Origin: Candidatus Aquidulcis sp.
GTDB lineage: Bacteria; Chloroflexota; Anaerolineae; UBA4142
NCBI GenBank assembly: GCA_020723345.1
Contig: DYJA01000003.1
Coordinates: 76,972-119,673, forward strand
Reading direction: 5' to 3'
Length of the DNA stretch: 42,702 nucleotides
This document shows, one piece after another, positions 22,732-30,962 of this stretch. Position numbers and translations under genes: made by a program. The stretch's first letter is position 1, and the number at the start of each line of letters is the position of its first letter. A model generated the notes under the pieces. That model saw only the letters and a list, made by a program, of their open reading frames with translations, did not search any database and was not told where the DNA came from.

Positions 22732-22732
22732 C

Positions 22733-23473
22733 TTATCCGCTATTGCCCACGCGACGAATCACGTGGAACGAAAAATATCCTGGGACAAAATAACTGGTCG
22801 AATAGTCGATGATCTGTCCATCACGCGTGAAAAGTTGCGCGACGAGTTTATGCAGCGGCGCGCCGCGCTTGAGGCGCAGTTTGCGCGCGATAATCGCGTC
22901 CGCCGACTCGATGAGAATTTCGGTGCGCGAATGACTGAGCGTCAATTCGCGGCGCTGCAAGAATAGATCGAGAATGGAGCCACGGAAATTTTTGTCGAGG
23001 TCTTGACGGCGCAGAATCGTCGTGGGGACGACATCGACGAGATACGCGATCGGACGCGTGCCCGTCAAGATCACGCGCGCGACGGAAAGGACGGAGGTGT
23101 CCGGCGGCGCTTGCAGACATTCGGCTTCGGCGGCGGTCGCGCGACGCCCTTCGATGGTCGGCTCGCTCATCCGCGTTTCCAAGCCGATACCGCGCGCGAG
23201 CGTCTCTAGACTTTTCAGTTCTTCCAACCCCGTATCGATGCGCGGGGCAGGCGGCGTGGCGAACGTGCCGACGCCGTGGCGGCGCGTGACCGCGCCGCGC
23301 TGTTCCAATTGCGAGAGCGCCTCGCGGATCGTCGCGCGGCTTACGGTGAACTTTTGGCTCAACTCGGCTTCGGAGGGCAACAAGCCGTTGCCGCGCACCA
23401 GTTTGCCCGATGCGATGCCTTTGAGGATTTCTTGCGCGGCTTGGCGCGCGAGGGAAATATTTCGGCGGACCAT
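22733..23473 (-). CDS. GntR/HutC-family regulator
   Basis: 246 residues. Winged helix at about 8-75: LARQAAQEILKGIASGKL, then GLLPSEAELSQKFTVSRATIREALSQLEQRGAVTRRHGVGTF in the standard order (motif described over residues 30-70). The C-terminal UTRA ligand domain (about 95-240) ends DYSTSYFVPGYFSFHV, as in HutC regulators of histidine, sugar or ureide use. ATG at 23473 matches the family start; the longer open frame runs through the promoter. It is the first gene of the carbamoyltransferase/carbamate kinase run and probably controls it, with autoregulation through the palindrome just upstream. Ligand unknown. Confidence 0.9.
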   Translation of the reverse strand: MVRRNISLARQAAQEILKGIASGKLVRGNGLLPSEAELSQKFTVSRATIREALSQLEQRGAVTRRHGVGTFATPPAPRIDTGLEELKSLETLARGIGLETRMSEPTIEGRRATAAEAECLQAPPDTSVLSVARVILTGTRPIAYLVDVVPTTILRRQDLDKNFRGSILDLFLQRRELTLSHSRTEILIESADAIIARKLRLKRGAPLHKLVAQLFTRDGQIIDYSTSYFVPGYFSFHVIRRVGNSG

Positions 23474-23495
23474 TCGACGGCTCGGTGGAAAATTG

Positions 23496-23551
23496 GTCAG
23501 ACGATAGTCGTCTGACAAGTAGGAGTATACGAAAAATGGAGGAAATGTCAA
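23496..23551 (-). promoter_or_regulatory. gntR promoter with perfect operator
   Basis: On the minus strand TTGACA (23546-23551), 16-bp spacer and TATACT (23524-23529). Eight bases later lies a perfect inverted repeat, GTCAGACGA and TCGTCTGAC separated by TAG (23496-23516), over the transcript start. A GntR dimer bound there would repress. Confidence 0.82.
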
Positions 23552-23556
23552 GACAA

Positions 23557-23637
23557 AATGAGCCCATTGACCAATGTGCCAATGAGCCAAAACCATTGTT
23601 TTTCAAGTAGATTTGGTTCATCGGCTCATTGTGCAAT
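23557..23637. repeat. AATGAGCC-word palindrome between phosphoesterase and gntR
   Basis: Left part has words AATGAGCCC, ATTGACC, AATGTGCC, AATGAGCC; right part GGTTCAT, CGGCTCATT, GTGCAATCC. The TGA stop of the phosphoesterase is inside the right arm, and its last residues (IAQ) are read from it. Confidence 0.8.
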
Positions 23638-24363
23638 CCATTCCCCTGCCCACTCTTCCGCGTTCGGCATTCCGCTTTCGCGCGCCGCGCGCACGACCGC
23701 GCTGACGTCCAGCGGCACGCGGCGAAACTCCACCGCGAGATCGTCGCCGCGCGATGCGACGATGGCGTACTCGCTCCACGGCACACGCCGATTCATCTCG
23801 GGCGTCGCGCCAACCTTGACAGGCAACCCGACACTGCCCGGATTGACAAGGAGCGTATCGCCGAATCGCCGCAACATTTGCGCGTGCGTATGCCCGCCTG
23901 CCATCACCGTTGCGCGATAATTGCCGAACATGCGCGCGAGTTCGTCGTCCGGCGTGGTCGCCCAAATGACGTGCGTGTGCGCTTGCGGCGAGCCGTGAAA
24001 GCCGAGCAGGGTTTTCCCATTCTCCAGTGACAATTCAACACGCAGCGGAAACGCGCGCATGAACTCGATGTCGGCGGGCGCGAACTGCTGCATCGCCCAT
24101 TCCAACAGCGCCATCAGGCGCCGCTCTTTTTCCGAGTTGGGATCGTACGTCTGTGGCACAAGAAACCATTCGTCGGTGTTACCGCGCACAACCGGACAAC
24201 CCAGGTCACGGACGCGTTGAATCGTTTCGCGCGGCTGCGGACCGCCTGCCGTAACATCGCCGAGACAAATGATCTGATCGACGCGCGCGCGTTCGATGTC
24301 GGCAAGCACAGTTTCGAGCGCGACGAAATTCGCGTGAAGGTCGGAAATGATCGCGATTCGCAT
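23626..24363 (-). CDS. Metallophosphoesterase (YfcE/MJ0936-like)
   Basis: 245 residues. Calcineurin-like phosphoesterase: IAIISDLHANF (DxH), ICLGDVTAGGP (GDxxxxGP), VRGNTDEWF (GNxD), and the His clusters GFHGSP and AGGHTHAQ complete the dinuclear metal site. Likely a phosphodiesterase on a small molecule; the substrate is unknown. GGAGGG precedes the ATG at 24363, and the extra N-terminal open frame is unlikely to be used. It follows the PstS-like gene on the same strand. Confidence 0.9.
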   Translation of the reverse strand: MRIAIISDLHANFVALETVLADIERARVDQIICLGDVTAGGPQPRETIQRVRDLGCPVVRGNTDEWFLVPQTYDPNSEKERRLMALLEWAMQQFAPADIEFMRAFPLRVELSLENGKTLLGFHGSPQAHTHVIWATTPDDELARMFGNYRATVMAGGHTHAQMLRRFGDTLLVNPGSVGLPVKVGATPEMNRRVPWSEYAIVASRGDDLAVEFRRVPLDVSAVVRAARESGMPNAEEWAGEWIAQ

Positions 24364-24427
24364 TCGGTCCCTCCATCGGGAATGGTTTGGACGGCGAATC
24401 CATTCTAACACAACTTGCCGCAAAGTG

Positions 24428-24502
24428 TAAGGGCGAAGCATTTTTCGCATCCTGAGCGGAGCGTAGCGAAGTCGAAGGACGAAAAATGCTTCGCCCCTAC
24501 TA
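24428..24502. repeat. Nested hairpin GGGCGAAGCATTTTTCG with CTGAGCGGA core
   Basis: Perfect 17-bp outer arms (24431-24447 and 24480-24496) enclose TCCTGAGCGGAGCG...AAGTCGAAGGA, another repeat family in this window. The TAG stop of the PstS-like gene directly joins the outer arm. Confidence 0.92.
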
Positions 24503-25483
24503 TCGCGCCGCCAGCGGCACGTACCCGCTCGTCACAATCGTCGCCCGACCTTCATCGGTGAAAAGCCAATCGCGCAACATCATCGCGGTGCCGCCGCGCG
24601 GCAGACTCTTGCGCGTCACGGCGTACACTTCCGCCGTCAACGGATACGCGCGCGTCGCGATGTTGTCCGACGTTGGCTTGACTCCGTTGACGCCGATGAG
24701 TTTTACATTTTTGTCGGGCAACATGAAGGTCACGTAGTAGTACACTGAGTAGCCGATGCCGAGCGGATCGCGACCGATGGCATTCACCGCGCCCATCATC
24801 GTTTCGATGAGCATGTCGGGCGACTTGATCATCGGCGCGCCCTTCATCACCAGCGCCTCCATCAATTCTTGACTACCTGAATTGCGATCGCGTTGGTACG
24901 CCTTGATTTGTCCCTTGCCGCCAAACGTCGCCCAATCGGTTATCTTGCCGGTGTAAACGTCGCGCACGTTTTCGATCTTGAGATCGTCCACAGGATTCTT
25001 GACGTTGACCAAGATCACGAACGCGTCCAACGCGAAGGCGCGCACGTCCAACTCGACGCGTTTCTCTTTCGCGGCTTTCAGTTCATCTTCCGATGGCGCA
25101 CGCGCGACCAAGATGAGATCGGCTTTCCCTTCGATGAGATTGATGTACGCCGAATTGGTGCCAGTGTGCAGGGTGGCTTGGAATACTTTGTTCGCCTCTG
25201 GACTCAAACTTTGCATCAAATCGGGACCAAAGTTCCTCTCCCCAAACAACGGCGATTCAAGCCACGCGCAACGCACGCCGAACGTTTTGCACGCGATCAC
25301 AGTGTGCAACGGTTTCGTCGAAGTCGAGCCATCCACTTTGGGATAATCGCGCGCGATCAGAGTGAAATCGGGTTTGACGGTCGGCTCCGCGGTCGGAGAC
25401 GCGATTTGCGATTTCGGTGCGCAACTCGCGCAAGTCAAAATCAGCGCGATGACACCGACAATGTGAAAGATCATCTTTTTCAT
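24500..25483 (-). CDS. PstS-like phosphate-binding lipoprotein
   Basis: 327 residues. Lipoprotein signal ending ALILTCASC, then a periplasmic binding protein type 2 domain of the PBP-like/PstS group: VDGSTSTKPL is the phosphate-binding start, later YQRDRNSGSQELME, and the C-terminal ...AYPLTAEVYAVTR. GAGGAG precedes the ATG at 25483. No pst permease or ATPase is in view; a PhoR/PhoB-like pair lies 1 kb upstream on the same strand, so phosphate sensing is a reasonable inference. Other anions are possible. Confidence 0.85.
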   Translation of the reverse strand: MKKMIFHIVGVIALILTCASCAPKSQIASPTAEPTVKPDFTLIARDYPKVDGSTSTKPLHTVIACKTFGVRCAWLESPLFGERNFGPDLMQSLSPEANKVFQATLHTGTNSAYINLIEGKADLILVARAPSEDELKAAKEKRVELDVRAFALDAFVILVNVKNPVDDLKIENVRDVYTGKITDWATFGGKGQIKAYQRDRNSGSQELMEALVMKGAPMIKSPDMLIETMMGAVNAIGRDPLGIGYSVYYYVTFMLPDKNVKLIGVNGVKPTSDNIATRAYPLTAEVYAVTRKSLPRGGTAMMLRDWLFTDEGRATIVTSGYVPLAAR

Positions 25484-25516
25484 TTGAATCTCCTCATGTG
25501 ACGGGGGACAAGTGAC

Positions 25517-25558
25517 AAGGGACGTTTCACGCATCACGCATCACGTTTCACGTCCCTT
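25517..25558. repeat. Hairpin with CACGCATCACG words between SIMPL and PstS-like genes
   Basis: Perfect arms AAGGGACGT and ACGTCCCTT enclose direct words TTCACGCATCACGCATCACG. It starts 5 bases after the stop of the SIMPL gene. Same word family as 7538-7568. Confidence 0.85.
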
Positions 25559-25563
25559 TCCTC

Positions 25564-26325
25564 TCATTCCAGATCGAACGTCACGGTGACGCGCGCGCTG
25601 ATCGAGATTTGTCCTGGCGCGAAAGTACCTTCGTCGCCGAACGCGCTGCCGCCGCCGACATTCTGCATGACGTTCTGCGTCATCGCGCCGCCCCAGCGCG
25701 AACTGTACGACGACCACCAGCCCGACGAATTTTCCTGGATTGATTGCGGCTCGCCGATTTTGCGTCCCAGTTCGCCCGCCAACGCGCTCGCTTTTTCTTT
25801 CGCGGCTTGAATCGCGAGCGCGCGCGCCTGATCGCGGTACTTGCGTAGTTCGGTCGTGCGAAATTGGACACCTTGCACGTGCGTCGCGCCCGCGCCCAAC
25901 GCGCCCGTGAATACGTCTTCGAATTTGGAAACGTCTTTCAACGTGATCACCATCGTCTTGCGGATGAAATAGCCGATGAAATCCGCGTCGGTGTACGTTC
26001 CGTTGCGCCAGCGCGGCTCGACGTTGATCTGATCGGTCTGGACGTACTTGGGATCGATTCCAAAATCTTTCGTCAGCGCGGTGATGCGTTTGATCCGATC
26101 GTCGTTCTGTTTCTTCGCGATCTGGATATTCTTGTCCCAGGTCTCGACGCCCAGAACTACGATCACTTCGTCCGGTGCGACTTTGATCTCGGCGTCGCCG
26201 GTCGTCGTGATCGGACGCGCGGCGAGCAATGGCGCGGCGCGATTTTCCGCGTGAAGCGTCGGCGCGTTGGCGAACGCGAGAACGCCGAGAAAAAGAAACA
26301 CCACAAGCAAAACACTCTTTCGCAT
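25564..26325 (-). CDS. Exported SIMPL-domain protein (DUF541)
   Basis: 253 residues. Signal peptide (about 1-26, VLLVVFLFLGVLAFANA), then a SIMPL/DUF541 domain: ITTTGDAEIKVAPDEVIVVLGV at the start and the A..QA.AKAKALA-like helix AIQAAKEKASALAGELGRKIG, ending ISISARVTVTFDLE. Outer-envelope proteins of unknown biochemical role, often linked to stress. GGAGGA precedes ATG at 26325. It lies between the histidine kinase and the PstS-like gene. Confidence 0.88.
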   Translation of the reverse strand: MRKSVLLVVFLFLGVLAFANAPTLHAENRAAPLLAARPITTTGDAEIKVAPDEVIVVLGVETWDKNIQIAKKQNDDRIKRITALTKDFGIDPKYVQTDQINVEPRWRNGTYTDADFIGYFIRKTMVITLKDVSKFEDVFTGALGAGATHVQGVQFRTTELRKYRDQARALAIQAAKEKASALAGELGRKIGEPQSIQENSSGWWSSYSSRWGGAMTQNVMQNVGGGSAFGDEGTFAPGQISISARVTVTFDLE

Positions 26326-26345
26326 TTTTCCTCCTTTGAGCCGTT

Positions 26346-26367
26346 GGACAAATTTGCAAATTTGTCC
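26346..26367. repeat. Perfect palindrome GGACAAATTT-GC-AAATTTGTCC
   Basis: Two 10-bp arms and a 2-base centre upstream of the SIMPL gene. An interrupted version of the same element is at 6028-6073. Confidence 0.88.
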
Positions 26368-26430
26368 TACCCGTACCATACCAGAGGAATGTGTCACGCG
26401 TGTGGCAATGGGGAAATAGTTTGGGGACAA

Positions 26431-27882
26431 TTACGCGGCAGGGAGTGTAAAGCGAACCGTCGTGCCGTGACCTTCGCGGCTTGCGAGCGCGATGCGCCCG
26501 CCGTGCGCTTGAACGAGCGTCTGCGCGATGGAGAGACCCAAGCCCGCGCCGCCCGCATCGCGCGCGCGCGACTTGTCCGCGCGATAAAATCGCTCGAATA
26601 CGCGCGCCTGCTCGGCGGCAGGAATGCCGGGACCGCGATCCTGCACCGACACGGCGATACCTTCAGACGTGGACTCGATAGTCACGCGCACGACTTGTCC
26701 CGGCGGAGAAAATCGAATCGCGTTGTCGAGTAAATTGATCAGCACCTGGCGGATCCGGTCGTGATCGGCGTGAACGAGGGTCGCCGCGCCATCCACCACC
26801 AGCGCGACGCGGCGCGCCGCGGCGGGCGCGGCAAGTCCATCGGCGCACGCGCGCGCCAGACCGGCAACGTCGAACCACTCGCGGTCAAGCGCCAGCGCTT
26901 GCGAGTCGGCGCGAGAGAGAATGAGCAAATCGTTGACAAGCCGAATCAGCCGATCGGTTTCGCCTTCGATGGATGCCATGAACTTGTCGCGCGCATTCAG
27001 ATCGTCTACCGCGCCGTCGCGCAGCGTTTCGATCAGTCCTTTGATCGCGGTGAGCGGCGTGCGGAGTTCGTGACTGACATTGCTCACGAGATCGGTGCGC
27101 GCTTGGAGTGTGCGCCGCAGATCGCCGCTCATCGAACGAAACGCGCGCGCGAGTTCGCCCAACTCGTCGGACGCGCGCACGTCGAGCGGGTAATCGAAAT
27201 CGCCTTGCGCGAGACGATGCGCCGCGCGGGTCAGTTCGCGCACGGGTTGCGCGATCGCGCGCGCGAGTAGCAGTCCGATCAGCGCGGAAAGCGCGAGTGA
27301 GATCGCGGCGGAGACGAGCAGGCGCGCGCGCAAATCCGCGAGCACCGCGGCGACATCGCGCATCGGCTGGCTCAAGTACACCGCGCCGACGACGCGCGCA
27401 TCGCGGCGGAGCGGCACCGCGACGAAAATCGAATCGTCGAGCGTGCGCGCGAATTCTTGTCCGTGCAGCGCGGCGGCAATCGCGGGATCGCCGCTCAAAT
27501 CGCGTCCGCGCTCGGCGTTCGCGCTATCGGCTTGGACGATGCCGCGCGCGTCCACAACGCGGATGCGCGTCTCCAATTCCGCGCTCAAGCGAAGCGCGGT
27601 GCTGTCGAGCGTAGGGGAGATATTCTGCGTCGGCGCGGTGATCTGGCTTTGTTGAATGACGTTCTGCGCGGAAGGCAGCGCGCTTGGCGCAATCGAGGAG
27701 GTGCTCGCCGACGACACGAGGGCTTGCGCGGTCAAGCGCGCCTGCGTCGTCAAACTTGTTTGCAGCGCTTGCTCGAAATAACTCTGCACGAGCGAGAGCA
27801 GCAAAAAACCGAGCAGCGTCATTGCAATCGCAATGACGAGCAAGTGACTTGCAACCAGACGCGTGGTCAGTCGGTTAAACAT
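26431..27882 (-). CDS. PhoR-like sensor histidine kinase
   Basis: 483 residues. First membrane helix about 10-34, an extracytoplasmic sensor region with a Ser/Pro-rich stretch (about 55-95) and a PAS/cache-like part (TRIRVVDARGIVQADS), second helix about 190-212, HAMP (ARAIAQPVRELTRAAHRLA), HisKA with phospho-acceptor His in SNVSHELRTPLTAIKG, and HATPase with N box NLLDNAIRF, DRGPGIP and GGAGLGLSIA. ATG at 27882 is chosen; a TTG seven codons upstream is an alternative and neither has a good binding site. It follows its response regulator through a region with three hairpins. Signal unknown, possibly phosphate. Confidence 0.92.
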   Translation of the reverse strand: MFNRLTTRLVASHLLVIAIAMTLLGFLLLSLVQSYFEQALQTSLTTQARLTAQALVSSASTSSIAPSALPSAQNVIQQSQITAPTQNISPTLDSTALRLSAELETRIRVVDARGIVQADSANAERGRDLSGDPAIAAALHGQEFARTLDDSIFVAVPLRRDARVVGAVYLSQPMRDVAAVLADLRARLLVSAAISLALSALIGLLLARAIAQPVRELTRAAHRLAQGDFDYPLDVRASDELGELARAFRSMSGDLRRTLQARTDLVSNVSHELRTPLTAIKGLIETLRDGAVDDLNARDKFMASIEGETDRLIRLVNDLLILSRADSQALALDREWFDVAGLARACADGLAAPAAARRVALVVDGAATLVHADHDRIRQVLINLLDNAIRFSPPGQVVRVTIESTSEGIAVSVQDRGPGIPAAEQARVFERFYRADKSRARDAGGAGLGLSIAQTLVQAHGGRIALASREGHGTTVRFTLPAA

Positions 27883-27907
27883 CGGCGTACTACTTTGCCG
27901 CAATAAC

Positions 27908-28045
27908 GCCGCCGATTTCCAATCGGCGGCTCAATGAGGTGAAAACTCGATCAATCGAGTTGGTCATAATCGGTTTCCAACCGTCCTTCGGCTTTGCTCA
28001 GGATTGAAAATTTCCACCTTGCTGAGACCCCGAATTCATTCGGGG
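27908..28045. repeat. Three hairpins between response regulator and kinase
   Basis: Separate perfect hairpins: GCCGCCGATT with its inverse (27908-27930), AACTCGAT with its inverse (27944-27961) and CCCCGAAT with its inverse (28028-28045). Between them are partly paired bases with CTTCGGCTTTGCTCAGGA. The 188-bp gap holds no gene; it may reduce kinase relative to regulator expression. Confidence 0.82.
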
Positions 28046-28070
28046 GCGTTCTGTGGCAGAAATGGAATTG

Positions 28071-28757
28071 TCACAGATCGTCGCTCAATTTGTAGCCAGC
28101 GTCGCGCACGGTCACAATCAACTCCGCGTCGGGCGCGATTTGGCGCAACCGCGCGCGCAAGCGTTTGATCGTCGAGTCGACCGCGCGCGTGTCGCCGTAG
28201 TAATCGTAACCCCACACCTGGTTCAGCAATTCCTCACGCGAAAAAACGCGACCGGGGTTTGCCATTAGCACGCGCAGCAAATCGAATTGAATCGCGGTCA
28301 GATCGAACGGCGCGCCACGCCACGCGACCTCGCGCCGCGCGACATCCAATCGTAAATCGCCGATTTGCAGCGCGGGCGCGGCATCGGCTGGCTTGGGCTG
28401 CGCGCGACGAAGGACCGCTTTGACGCGCGCCATCAATTCGCGCGTGCTGAACGGCTTGACGATGTAATCGTCCGCGCCGATTTCCAATCCGACGACGCGA
28501 TCCACTTCTTCGTCTTTCGCGGTAAGCATAATGATCGGCAAATCGCCGTCTTTGCGGAGCGCACGGCAAACTTCCAGCCCATCGATCCCAGGAAGCATCA
28601 GATCGAGAATCACCAAATCAGGGCGTTCGGCGCGCGCGAGTTTCAACGCCTGTTCGCCATCGCGCGCGATAACAGGTTGATGTCCTGCTTTCGCCAAGTT
28701 GTACGTCAACACGTCTACGATGGACGGCTCATCATCGACGACCAGAATTTTGCTCAT
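28071..28757 (-). CDS. OmpR/PhoB-family response regulator
   Basis: 228 residues. Receiver domain with acidic pair D8-D9, phospho-acceptor D52 in VILDLMLPG, the Thr in IIMLTAKD and Lys in VKPFS; then a winged-helix domain with LTAIQFDLLRVLMANPGRVFSREELL and VDSTIKRLRARL. Binds DNA when phosphorylated by the kinase downstream. A TATAAT box lies 7 bases before the ATG, so translation is probably leaderless. Confidence 0.94.
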   Translation of the reverse strand: MSKILVVDDEPSIVDVLTYNLAKAGHQPVIARDGEQALKLARAERPDLVILDLMLPGIDGLEVCRALRKDGDLPIIMLTAKDEEVDRVVGLEIGADDYIVKPFSTRELMARVKAVLRRAQPKPADAAPALQIGDLRLDVARREVAWRGAPFDLTAIQFDLLRVLMANPGRVFSREELLNQVWGYDYYGDTRAVDSTIKRLRARLRQIAPDAELIVTVRDAGYKLSDDL

Positions 28758-28764
28758 CGCTCAA

Positions 28765-28770
28765 ATTATA
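28765..28770 (-). promoter_or_regulatory. -10 box of the response regulator gene
   Basis: TATAAT on the minus strand, 7 bases from the ATG. No -35 hexamer at normal spacing; a TTGACA at 11-bp spacing is too close. The layout matches the -10 at 161-166 and suggests leaderless mRNA. Confidence 0.55.
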
Positions 28771-28801
28771 TCACGATTGTGTGTCAATGGCGCGGCAATT
28801 C

Positions 28802-28862
28802 GGTGTCAACGAATGTCCAACGAATAAACGAATCCGCGTTCATCCGCGTTCGTCCGCGTCCA
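28802..28862. repeat. ACGAAT / CCGCGTTC word array at the M20 gene stop
   Basis: AACGAAT words (as at 15664-15744) followed by three CCGCGTTC-like words. The last residues (DADERG) and TGA stop of the M20 hydrolase are encoded by the latter. Confidence 0.82.
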
Positions 28863-30042
28863 AAATCATTCGCGGCAATAGCGCGTACCACTCCGCCGCG
28901 CGCACTACATCGTCTACACGCACGTGCTCGTCAAGCGTGTGGACGATTTCTTCTTCGCCGGGACCGAACCCGACCGACGGAATTTGCGCGACGCCCGCCC
29001 AGTACGCGCCATTCGTCGAAAAATTCCATTTGCCGGTCGTCGTCTCCAAGCCGATGGCGCGCGCTGTTTCGATTGCCGCGTGAATCAACGGATGCGATTC
29101 TTCGAATGTCCACGCGGGAAAGATTTGCTCGCGCTCGCGCAGATAGCCATTGTACGACGGACGCGTGTAGCGCAGAAACTCGATTTCGAAATCGCGCGAC
29201 GGCAGCAACGCGCGCACTTGCTCGAGCGCGCCTTGCGCGGTCTCGCCGCGCGTCAAGCGGCGATCCAGCACAATCGAGCAGCGATCGGGGACGACGTTGA
29301 GCGAGCCCGCGTCGCGCACGTCAATGTGCGTCGCGACAATCGAGCCGCGGCCCAGGAACGGATCGTTCGGCAGACGCGCGTCGAGTTCGGGGATCGCGCG
29401 GATCACGTCTTGCATTTTGTACAACGCGTTATCGCCGAGCCAGTGCGACGCGCCGTGCGCGCTGCGCCCGCGCGCGGTGACGCGCATTTCGCAGCGTCCC
29501 TTTTGTCCGCGATAGACGCGCAGGTTCGTCGGCTCGCCGATGACGACGAAATCGGGACGCACGCGCTCTTCTTCCACAAAGACTTGCGCGCTTAAACCTT
29601 CGCACCACTCTTCAATCGAGCCGAAGTAGTACGCAGCGAAGCCATCGAGCAGTCCCAGGTCGCGCGCGATTGTCAAGCCGTAGATCATCGGCGGCGTGGA
29701 GCCCTTTTCGTCGACGGTGCCGCGTCCGTACATCAAGCCGTTTTCGATTGCGCCGCTGAACGCGCCACGCTCCGCGTTCCACTCGCGCTCGTCGCCGACG
29801 CCGACCGTGTCGAGGTGCGAGTCGTACAAAACGACGCGCGAACCATCGCCGATCTTTGCAACAATGTCACCGTACGGCGCGTAGTGAATGTCGGAAAAAC
29901 CGAGCGCGCGCAATTCGCGTTCAACGCGCGCGGCAACGGCGCGGATGTTGCCGTCGTAACTGGGAATCGCGACGAGGTCGCGGAGGAAAGCAAGAATCGC
30001 GTCGCGGTGTGCGGCAACCTGAGAATGAACTTGCTGAATCAT
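28840..30042 (-). CDS. ygeY: M20 family hydrolase, YgeY-like
   Basis: 400 residues. Zinc amidohydrolase/peptidase: SHLDTVG (His-Asp), YGRGTVDEKG (bridging Asp), GSIEEWCEGL (Glu pair), VIGEPTNLRVYRGQKGRCE and VHTLDEHV (final His), a set that best fits YgeY, the selenium- and purine-cluster hydrolase, rather than ArgE. Expected to cut an N-acyl or carbamoyl amide. ATG at 30042 overlaps the stop of the methyltransferase by 4 bp (ATGA), so the two are coupled. It lies 6 kb from the carbamoyltransferase set. Subfamily inferred by eye. Confidence 0.82.
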   Translation of the reverse strand: MIQQVHSQVAAHRDAILAFLRDLVAIPSYDGNIRAVAARVERELRALGFSDIHYAPYGDIVAKIGDGSRVVLYDSHLDTVGVGDEREWNAERGAFSGAIENGLMYGRGTVDEKGSTPPMIYGLTIARDLGLLDGFAAYYFGSIEEWCEGLSAQVFVEEERVRPDFVVIGEPTNLRVYRGQKGRCEMRVTARGRSAHGASHWLGDNALYKMQDVIRAIPELDARLPNDPFLGRGSIVATHIDVRDAGSLNVVPDRCSIVLDRRLTRGETAQGALEQVRALLPSRDFEIEFLRYTRPSYNGYLREREQIFPAWTFEESHPLIHAAIETARAIGLETTTGKWNFSTNGAYWAGVAQIPSVGFGPGEEEIVHTLDEHVRVDDVVRAAEWYALLPRMILDADERG

Positions 30043-30860
30043 GCTTTGGTCTTTCGGCTAACGATCAAAATGTGTTCGCTGATTCCGACGACGGTTGGGT
30101 GCGTGCAAGTTTGAAAATGCGTTTCGCGCCAAACCTTCCAGCGTTTTGGATCTTTAGCGAGTTGATTGATTTCTTTACGGTGATTCGAACCCAACCCTTC
30201 CAGTCCGACCATTTCCAAAACTTGCAGACGCTTGGAGCAAAACGTCTCACGCAATTCTTCGGGCAGGAAAAAGTGGCACGAAGTGAAACCTGTAGAGCCA
30301 TCAATGTCGCCCGTATCGCGCAGGCGTTTGAATTGCGGCAATTCGATTTCGTGCGGAAACAGCGTTAGCACAACCACCAGCACGCTCAAGCGACTCATCA
30401 CCGAAGCGAAAAACGGCGCGCCATTTTTGGCAACGCGCGTCAATTCCGCAACGGCTCGCGCGCGTTTGCGCGCGTCGACGACATGCGAAAGCGGACCGCC
30501 CAAACAGACGACGGCATCAAACGAGTTGGACGAAAAGCGCGACAAGTCGACAATCGAACCTTGCGCGACCTCCGCGACATTGTTTTGTACGCGCGCGCGT
30601 TTGATTTGGCGTTTCGCAAATTCGAGATTCGCGGGCGTCACGTCGAGCAAAACGACTTGGTAGCCGCGTTTCGCCAACTCGATGGTGTATCGTCCGGGTC
30701 CGCCGCCCGCATCGAGGATGCAGCCGCGCTTGGGTAAATATTTTTCGAGGAAATGCAGCGTGGTCTCGAATTCGAGATGATGGTAGGCGTCGCGAACCAA
30801 TCGTTGCCATTCTTTGCGAACTTGACCGGTGTAATAGGTTTTGACGCGTTGTTCGGACAT
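30039..30860 (-). CDS. SAM-dependent methyltransferase
   Basis: 273 residues. Class I methyltransferase: motif I CILDAGGGPGRYTIELA (about residues 46-62), motif II VVLLDVTPANLEFAK, later FDAVVCLGGPLSHV. Family knowledge says substrates vary widely and cannot be assigned. GGAGTGAC precedes ATG at 30860. The longer upstream open frame is not used, since it crosses the promoter and the divergent gene. Translationally coupled to the M20 hydrolase. Confidence 0.88.
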   Translation of the reverse strand: MSEQRVKTYYTGQVRKEWQRLVRDAYHHLEFETTLHFLEKYLPKRGCILDAGGGPGRYTIELAKRGYQVVLLDVTPANLEFAKRQIKRARVQNNVAEVAQGSIVDLSRFSSNSFDAVVCLGGPLSHVVDARKRARAVAELTRVAKNGAPFFASVMSRLSVLVVVLTLFPHEIELPQFKRLRDTGDIDGSTGFTSCHFFLPEELRETFCSKRLQVLEMVGLEGLGSNHRKEINQLAKDPKRWKVWRETHFQTCTHPTVVGISEHILIVSRKTKA

Positions 30861-30924
30861 TGTCACTCCAAGTGATTGACGACGGGGATTTGGCTCCAGA
30901 GACCCAGGCAACCTTGCGCCTCCG

Positions 30925-30953
30925 ATTATACTTTGAACCAACGGAAAAAACAA
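30925..30953 (-). promoter_or_regulatory. Promoter of the methyltransferase-M20 operon
   Basis: TTGTTT (30948-30953), 17-bp spacer, TATAAT (30925-30930) on the minus strand, about 65 bases before the ATG. Part of a divergent promoter region. Confidence 0.6.
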
Positions 30954-30962
30954 TTTCGCTGG

